NCBI GenBank assembly: GCA_003482405.1
Contig: DMZB01000237.1
Coordinates: forward strand, 1 to 19,128
DNA length: 19,128 bases
Direction: 5' to 3'
DNA from: Lactobacillus sp.
GTDB lineage: Bacteria > Bacillota > Bacilli > Lactobacillales > Lactobacillaceae
This document shows, in pieces, positions 15,106 to 19,128 of this stretch. Under the pieces are notes generated by a model, which saw only the letters and a list, made by a program, of their open reading frames with translations, was not told the DNA's origin and made no database searches. The first letter of the stretch is position 1. Each line of letters opens with the position of its first letter. Both the position numbers and the translations under genes were made by a program.

Positions 15106-15137
15106 TGTAGCATACTACCTATTTTTATAATGTGCAA
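15106..15137 (-). promoter_or_regulatory. marR promoter overlapped by the second operator copy
   Basis: Minus strand TTGCAC (15137-15132) and TATGCT (15114-15109) are spaced by 17 bases. The imperfect palindrome TGTAGCATACTACC (15106-15119, plus strand) covers the -10, so a bound repressor would shut the promoter. It differs from the 14599 copy at two positions. Confidence 0.65.
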
Positions 15138-15145
15138 CTTTTTTG

Positions 15146-15194
15146 AAAAAAAAGATCAACTCACATTATGAATGCATTTCATAGTAAGTTGATC
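15146..15194 (-). terminator. Intrinsic terminator of the first pepF gene
   Basis: Minus strand GATCAACT (15194-15187) pairs with AGTTGATC (15161-15154), continued by three more pairs, a small internal loop, and a five-pair tip (ATGAA/TTCAT) around ATGCA; eight T residues follow. It separates the pepF transcript from marR, whose -35 starts only 9 bases beyond. Confidence 0.92.
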
Positions 15195-15241
15195 ACTTTT
15201 ATCTATTATTCTCTGTTGCTAACTACCAAATTTTGGCTACT

Positions 15242-17050
15242 TTACTTTCCCAATAATTCCTTTAATTCCGCGATGTGTTTGTCCAATACGGCAAACGCAT
15301 CGTCCAAATATTGCCGTGACGTCACGTCCACCCCAGCCTGTTTGATTAGGTCAATTGGCGCCTGTGAGCTACCAGCCTTCAGAAAGGTCTTATACTGATC
15401 CAGTGCACCGGGAACCTTGCGATAGATGCGGTCAGCTAAAGTCGTCGCCACTGCCATGGAGGTTGCGTACTGATAAACGTAATAATTCATGTAGAAGTGA
15501 GGAATTTCAGCCCAAAAGATATCCTGATCACTCGTCTGTGTGACAGCTGGACCGTTGTATTTTTTTAAAAGTGTTGCAAACGCCGTCCCTAATTTATCTG
15601 CTGTTAACGGTTCTCCGGCTTCGACCGTTTGATAACACTGATGTTCAAATTCGGCATATAACGTCTGCAGATTAACTGTGCCAATGAATGTTCGAATAGA
15701 CTGTTGAAGCAAATATGCTTTAATTTCTTTATTGTCAGCATATTTATCCAGCATATAAGCCATCAATAAATTTTCGTTGGTCGTTGATGCAATCTCCGCG
15801 GTAAAAATTGGATAATTAACGTTCTGAGCTGCCTGTGTTTGATCAGAAAAATAAGACTGCATGGCGTGCCCTGACTCGTGTGCTAAAGTTGTTAAACCAT
15901 CGTAGTTATCTGACCAGTTCAGTAAAACATACGGATGGACACCGTAGACATCAATCTGATAGCCACCGGAATATTTACCCACATTTTCTGCAGCATCGAT
16001 CCAGCCCTCAGTAAATTCATGTTTCAACCCATCAACATAGTCGTCACCCAGGATTTTTAATGCATCTAAAGCAATTTTCTTAGAGTCTTCAAAGGTAAAT
16101 TTTAAGTTCAAACTGTCCAGTAACGGAGCCGCCCCATCGTAACTGTACATGGTCTCCAATCCTAAAACGTCCTTACGTAACTGTTTGTACTGATGTTCAC
16201 TGCCCAAATGATTATGAACTGTTGTAACCAGTGTATCGTAAACACTTTCTGGAATTTCGTTTTTAAACATTTCACCTTCACGAGCAGTCTTAAAATTATG
16301 TAACTGATTTTTTATAACCGTACCCTGCAAGTGGGATGAGAGAACTGCTGCAAACGTATGTTGTAATTTTGCGTAGGCCCCTTCGACTTTTTCAGATGCT
16401 TGCTTACGCAGTTCACGATTCTTGGACTCTCTAAAAATAGAGTAACGAGCTTGCGTTAATTCAACCATTTTGCCATTTTCATCTTTGATCTCACCAAACT
16501 TTATGTCGGCATCGTCGAGGCTAGAATAAATATCCTGTGCGCTGTCGAATACGCTCCCACTTTTCGCCAAAATTTTTTCTTGATTGGCGGGCAAGACATG
16601 ATCACGATTTCTCAAATAGCTCGCTTTAATAAGACGTTTATAGTCTTGTAGACGTTGTTCTTCATCTAAATATTGATTAAATTTTTCTTGCGTTAGCGCC
16701 GCGACTTCTTCATTCACAAATGCCACTGCCGCAGTTGCAGCCGTTTCCACGTTTTGCGCCTCAGTGATTACCTTGGCCCCCTTTGAGTCCGTCGTATCAC
16801 TGTGATAGCGTAATAAACCGTAAACATAAAGTCTGCGCAGTTCCGTTTCTAAATCAGTTTCTTCACTAACTGTTTCATACAGCGTCGTTGCAGATTCCGT
16901 CACATGCCCCTCATGTTTACCAAACGCAACTAACTTTTCTTTAAAGGCTGCAGCAGCCGTTTCAAATGCGTCATCATTCTCATATAAATCTTTCAAGTTC
17001 CACTTCAGCTCGTCCGGTACCTCTGCGCGTGTTGCTAATTTTTCAGTCAT
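15242..17050 (-). CDS. pepF: Oligoendopeptidase F, M3 family metallopeptidase, copy 1
   Basis: Cytoplasmic zinc endopeptidase that cuts oligopeptides of roughly 7-17 residues. The 602-residue protein has the usual PepF length. The N-terminus (TRAEVPDELKWNLKDLYENDDAFE) is the family opening; HESGH at about 391-395 supplies the two His ligands and catalytic Glu, with Glu about 24-28 residues on (FTAEIASTTNE, about 419) as the third ligand. The tail has IPHFYMNYYVYQYATSMA and a Lys/Leu-rich end. The frame is open to 17092, but GGGGAGA sits 7 bases before the ATG at 17050. It has its own terminator; a possible extended -10 (TGGTAAGAT, minus strand) lies upstream and I do not call it separately. 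It is a close paralogue of the gene at 17185, identical in length, with a nearly identical C-terminus. Confidence 0.95.
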   Translation of the reverse strand: MTEKLATRAEVPDELKWNLKDLYENDDAFETAAAAFKEKLVAFGKHEGHVTESATTLYETVSEETDLETELRRLYVYGLLRYHSDTTDSKGAKVITEAQNVETAATAAVAFVNEEVAALTQEKFNQYLDEEQRLQDYKRLIKASYLRNRDHVLPANQEKILAKSGSVFDSAQDIYSSLDDADIKFGEIKDENGKMVELTQARYSIFRESKNRELRKQASEKVEGAYAKLQHTFAAVLSSHLQGTVIKNQLHNFKTAREGEMFKNEIPESVYDTLVTTVHNHLGSEHQYKQLRKDVLGLETMYSYDGAAPLLDSLNLKFTFEDSKKIALDALKILGDDYVDGLKHEFTEGWIDAAENVGKYSGGYQIDVYGVHPYVLLNWSDNYDGLTTLAHESGHAMQSYFSDQTQAAQNVNYPIFTAEIASTTNENLLMAYMLDKYADNKEIKAYLLQQSIRTFIGTVNLQTLYAEFEHQCYQTVEAGEPLTADKLGTAFATLLKKYNGPAVTQTSDQDIFWAEIPHFYMNYYVYQYATSMAVATTLADRIYRKVPGALDQYKTFLKAGSSQAPIDLIKQAGVDVTSRQYLDDAFAVLDKHIAELKELLGK

Positions 17051-17128
17051 AATGATGTCTCCCCTTTGCCTTGTATGTTTGTATCTTACCAACTGGGCGA
17101 AACCGATTGGTGATTATTTTCATAAGTG

Positions 17129-17165
17129 AAAAAAATACCGGTTCAAAGTTGCTAAACCGGCATTT
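17129..17165 (-). terminator. Intrinsic terminator of the second pepF gene
   Basis: On the minus strand an 11-base arm ending CCGGTT (17165-17155) pairs with AACCGG and onward (17143-17133) with one G-U pair, around an 11-base loop; seven T residues overlap and follow. It falls between the two pepF genes, 20 bases after the stop, so copy 1 needs its own promoter or readthrough. Confidence 0.9.
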
Positions 17166-17184
17166 CGCATAATTCTATTTATAC

Positions 17185-18993
17185 TTACTTTCCCAATAAT
17201 TCCTTTAATTCTGCGATCCTTTTGTCCAACACGGCAAACGCGTCATCCAAATACTGCCGTGAAGTCACGTCCACCCCAGCCTGTTTGATCAACTCGATTG
17301 GTGCCTGTGAGCTACCAGCCTTCAAGAAGGTCTTGTACTTATCCAAGGCACCAGGCACCTTGCGATAGATGCGGTCAGCAAGTGTTGTTGCGATTGCCAT
17401 CGACGTTGCGTACTGGTAAACATAATAATCGTAGTAGAAATGAGGAATGCCAGCCCAACCTGAATTGGCCTTTTTGTCGACGCTCACTGCCGGGCCAAGA
17501 TAATCAGCCTGCAATGTCCCATATAGTTCATCAAGGTTGTCAGCTGTAAGTGCCTGACCCTTTTCGACTTGTTGATAGGCCTGGTGTTCAAATTCAGCAA
17601 ACATTGCCTGAGTATTAACGGTCCCAATGAAAGTTTGGATCGATTGCTGAAGTAAATAGGCCTTGATTTCTTTATTGTCGGCATTTTTTTCTAACAAAAA
17701 GTCCATTAACAAATTTTCGTTTGTTGTTGAAGCAATTTCAGCCGTAAAGATTGGATAGTCAGAATTTTGTGATGGCTGATTGGCGTTTGTAAAGTATGAC
17801 TGCATCGCATGCCCAGACTCATGAGCCAAAGTCGTCAGCCCATCGAAATTATCCGACCAGTTCAACAGAATATACGGATGCACATCATACACCGCGTTTT
17901 CATAACCACCTGAGCGTTTACCGACATTTTCGGCAGCATCGATCCAACCTTCCGTAAATTCATGCTTTAGGCCATCAAGGTAGTCGTCTCCCAAAACTTT
18001 AAGCGCTTCTAAGACGAGTTCCTTTGACTCCGTAAACGTAAACTTCAACTTTGGGTCACCCAATAATGGTGCCCACAGGTCATACTTGTACATTGGGTCC
18101 AGACCCAAAGCATCCTTTCGCAAAGCATTCATTTTGTGCTGGCCGTCTAAATGTTCACGCACGGTCGCAATCAGCGTATCGTATACGTCCTCAGAAATTT
18201 CGTTGCCAAATAACTCACCTTCACGAGCAGTCGCAAAGTGGTGTAGTTGGTTCTTCAACACTGTCCCATCCATGTGTGTTGATAGCGTCGTCGCAAACGT
18301 CCGTTGTACGGCATCATAGGCTTTGCGAGTCAAATCACTAGTCCGTTTGCGTAAGTCACGGTTGGTAGATTCACTAAAAACCGCCATGCGTGCACGGGTC
18401 AGTTCAACCATTTCACCATTTTCGTCTTCAATTTCACCAAACTTCAAATCACCATCATTCAGCATTGAAAAGGTGTTTTCCGCGCCTGCAAACACCTTGC
18501 TACTGGCCGCCAAAATCTTCTCCTGTGCAAGTGGCAACATGTGATCATGACGACGGATAAAGTTGGCGACGAGGAAACGGCGATACTCTTTCAAACCTGG
18601 CTCTTCAGCCTCTAATGCATCATATTGTGCTTCAGTCAGCGCGGCAACTTCTGTTTCAAAGAAGCTCATCTGTGTGTCTGCTTGAGCGGCGACTGTTTGA
18701 ATTTCACCAATTAACTTTGTTCCTGTCGCATCCGTCGTGTCACTATCATTACGAGCACTCGCATAGAAGTACAGGCGTTGGACCGTATTATTCAGCTGAT
18801 CGACTTCACTGACAGACTTTAGGAGCGTAGCACCCGAATCAGTCACATGGCCTTCATTTTTCTCAAAGTCACTGAGTGCAGTCTTGAATGTTTCCATGGC
18901 GCTTTCAAACGCCTCATCGCTCTCATACAGGTCCTTTAGATTCCATTTTAGTTCGTCCGGAACTTCCGCACGAGTCAATTGTTTTTTAACCAT
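17185..18993 (-). CDS. pepF: Oligoendopeptidase F, M3 family metallopeptidase, copy 2
   Basis: Second PepF-type zinc endopeptidase, 602 residues, same length as copy 1. HESGH lies at about 391-395 in DGLTTLAHESGHAMQSYF, with the distal Glu ligand in IFTAEIASTTNENLL. Both copies keep the zinc ligands, so neither is obviously dead. They diverge in the N-terminal half and in the segment before the final helix (LQADYLGPAVSVDKKANSGW against LLKKYNGPAVTQTSDQDIFW), where substrate preference might differ. The frame is open to 19038, but AGGGGG about 10 bases before the ATG at 18993 sets the start (MVKKQLTRAEVPDELKW). An extended -10 at 19022 and an inverted repeat at 19008 lie upstream; a terminator follows. 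Likely role: breakdown of imported or signal-derived peptides in a peptide-scavenging bacterium. Confidence 0.95.
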   Translation of the reverse strand: MVKKQLTRAEVPDELKWNLKDLYESDEAFESAMETFKTALSDFEKNEGHVTDSGATLLKSVSEVDQLNNTVQRLYFYASARNDSDTTDATGTKLIGEIQTVAAQADTQMSFFETEVAALTEAQYDALEAEEPGLKEYRRFLVANFIRRHDHMLPLAQEKILAASSKVFAGAENTFSMLNDGDLKFGEIEDENGEMVELTRARMAVFSESTNRDLRKRTSDLTRKAYDAVQRTFATTLSTHMDGTVLKNQLHHFATAREGELFGNEISEDVYDTLIATVREHLDGQHKMNALRKDALGLDPMYKYDLWAPLLGDPKLKFTFTESKELVLEALKVLGDDYLDGLKHEFTEGWIDAAENVGKRSGGYENAVYDVHPYILLNWSDNFDGLTTLAHESGHAMQSYFTNANQPSQNSDYPIFTAEIASTTNENLLMDFLLEKNADNKEIKAYLLQQSIQTFIGTVNTQAMFAEFEHQAYQQVEKGQALTADNLDELYGTLQADYLGPAVSVDKKANSGWAGIPHFYYDYYVYQYATSMAIATTLADRIYRKVPGALDKYKTFLKAGSSQAPIELIKQAGVDVTSRQYLDDAFAVLDKRIAELKELLGK

Positions 18994-19007
18994 AGTCGTA
19001 TTTCCCC

Positions 19008-19030
19008 CTAATATGACTATTAGTATAACA
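19008..19030 (-). promoter_or_regulatory. Extended -10 promoter of pepF copy 2 with downstream dyad
   Basis: Minus strand TGTTATACT (19030-19022) fits TGnTATAAT with one change; the -35 is weak. A perfect inverted repeat, CTAATA (19008-19013) / TATTAG (19018-19023) with a 4-base loop, overlaps the end of the -10 and the likely start of transcription, where a repressor could act. Confidence 0.5.
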
Positions 19031-19128
19031 GTTTTCACATTACATTTTAATCATTTACTTATTTTAAGATTGTTATCAAATGGTAATCGTCTTATATCTT
19101 TTGGTGTGGGCAAATTCTATAATTAATT

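Noticed and set aside
1..19128. Mobile elements, defence islands, CRISPR, tRNA or rRNA
   Set aside because: No transposase, integrase, nuclease, regularly spaced repeats or structural RNA signatures were seen on either strand.

Overview
The window looks like a chromosomal stretch of a low-to-mid GC Gram-positive bacterium, most likely a member of the Lactobacillaceae. The signs are strong AGGAGG-type ribosome sites, an Apf-like LysM surface protein, two PepF oligoendopeptidases side by side, an MFS/DUF4811 pair, a type I pantothenate kinase and a HelD-type helicase. Transketolase fits several lactobacillal lifestyles, so I do not name a genus. Gene content is mostly housekeeping and transport. 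I see no phage, IS element, CRISPR array, rRNA or tRNA.

Layout. (1) 1-1663, plus strand: the 3' end of a DHA2-family multidrug MFS gene, translationally coupled (TAATG) to a DUF4811 membrane protein, closed by a 20-bp perfect hairpin. (2) 1794-5710, minus strand: transketolase, a candidate 49-residue single-span membrane protein just upstream of it in a long leader, and an APC amino-acid permease with its own promoter and terminator. (3) 5719-7970, minus strand: an Apf-like secreted LysM/transglycosylase-fold protein with a structured leader, then a 12-TM MFS exporter. (4) 8041-11545, minus strand: coaA and helD, each with its own promoter; coaA ends in a strong terminator. (5) 11667-13025, plus strand: a DedA membrane protein and a histidine phosphatase. 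(6) 13040-15137: a large bidirectional terminator, then on the minus strand a second DHA2 MFS exporter and its likely MarR regulator, with two matching palindromic operators. (7) 15146-19030, minus strand: two paralogous M3 oligoendopeptidase F genes, each followed by its own terminator.

How the genes fit together. The clearest regulatory unit is marR plus its exporter: near-identical palindromes lie over the marR promoter and just upstream of the exporter, which suggests autorepression and substrate-induced efflux. The first MFS fragment is a paralogue of that exporter but is paired with DUF4811 instead of a visible regulator. The two PepF enzymes would act on oligopeptides in the cytoplasm, and the APC permease would move amino acids; both belong to the nitrogen economy of an auxotrophic lactic acid bacterium. 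Extended -10 promoters (TGnTATRmT) recur upstream of coaA, the EntS/Mef-like MFS gene, the phosphatase and the second pepF.

I did not find an obvious undescribed multi-gene system. The points most worth a second look are the 49-residue ORF before transketolase, the repeats and dyads in that leader, the alternative hairpins in the apf leader, the local near-identity at the 3' ends of the two pepF genes, and the DUF4811 pairing. All family assignments come from reading motifs, not from database searches.
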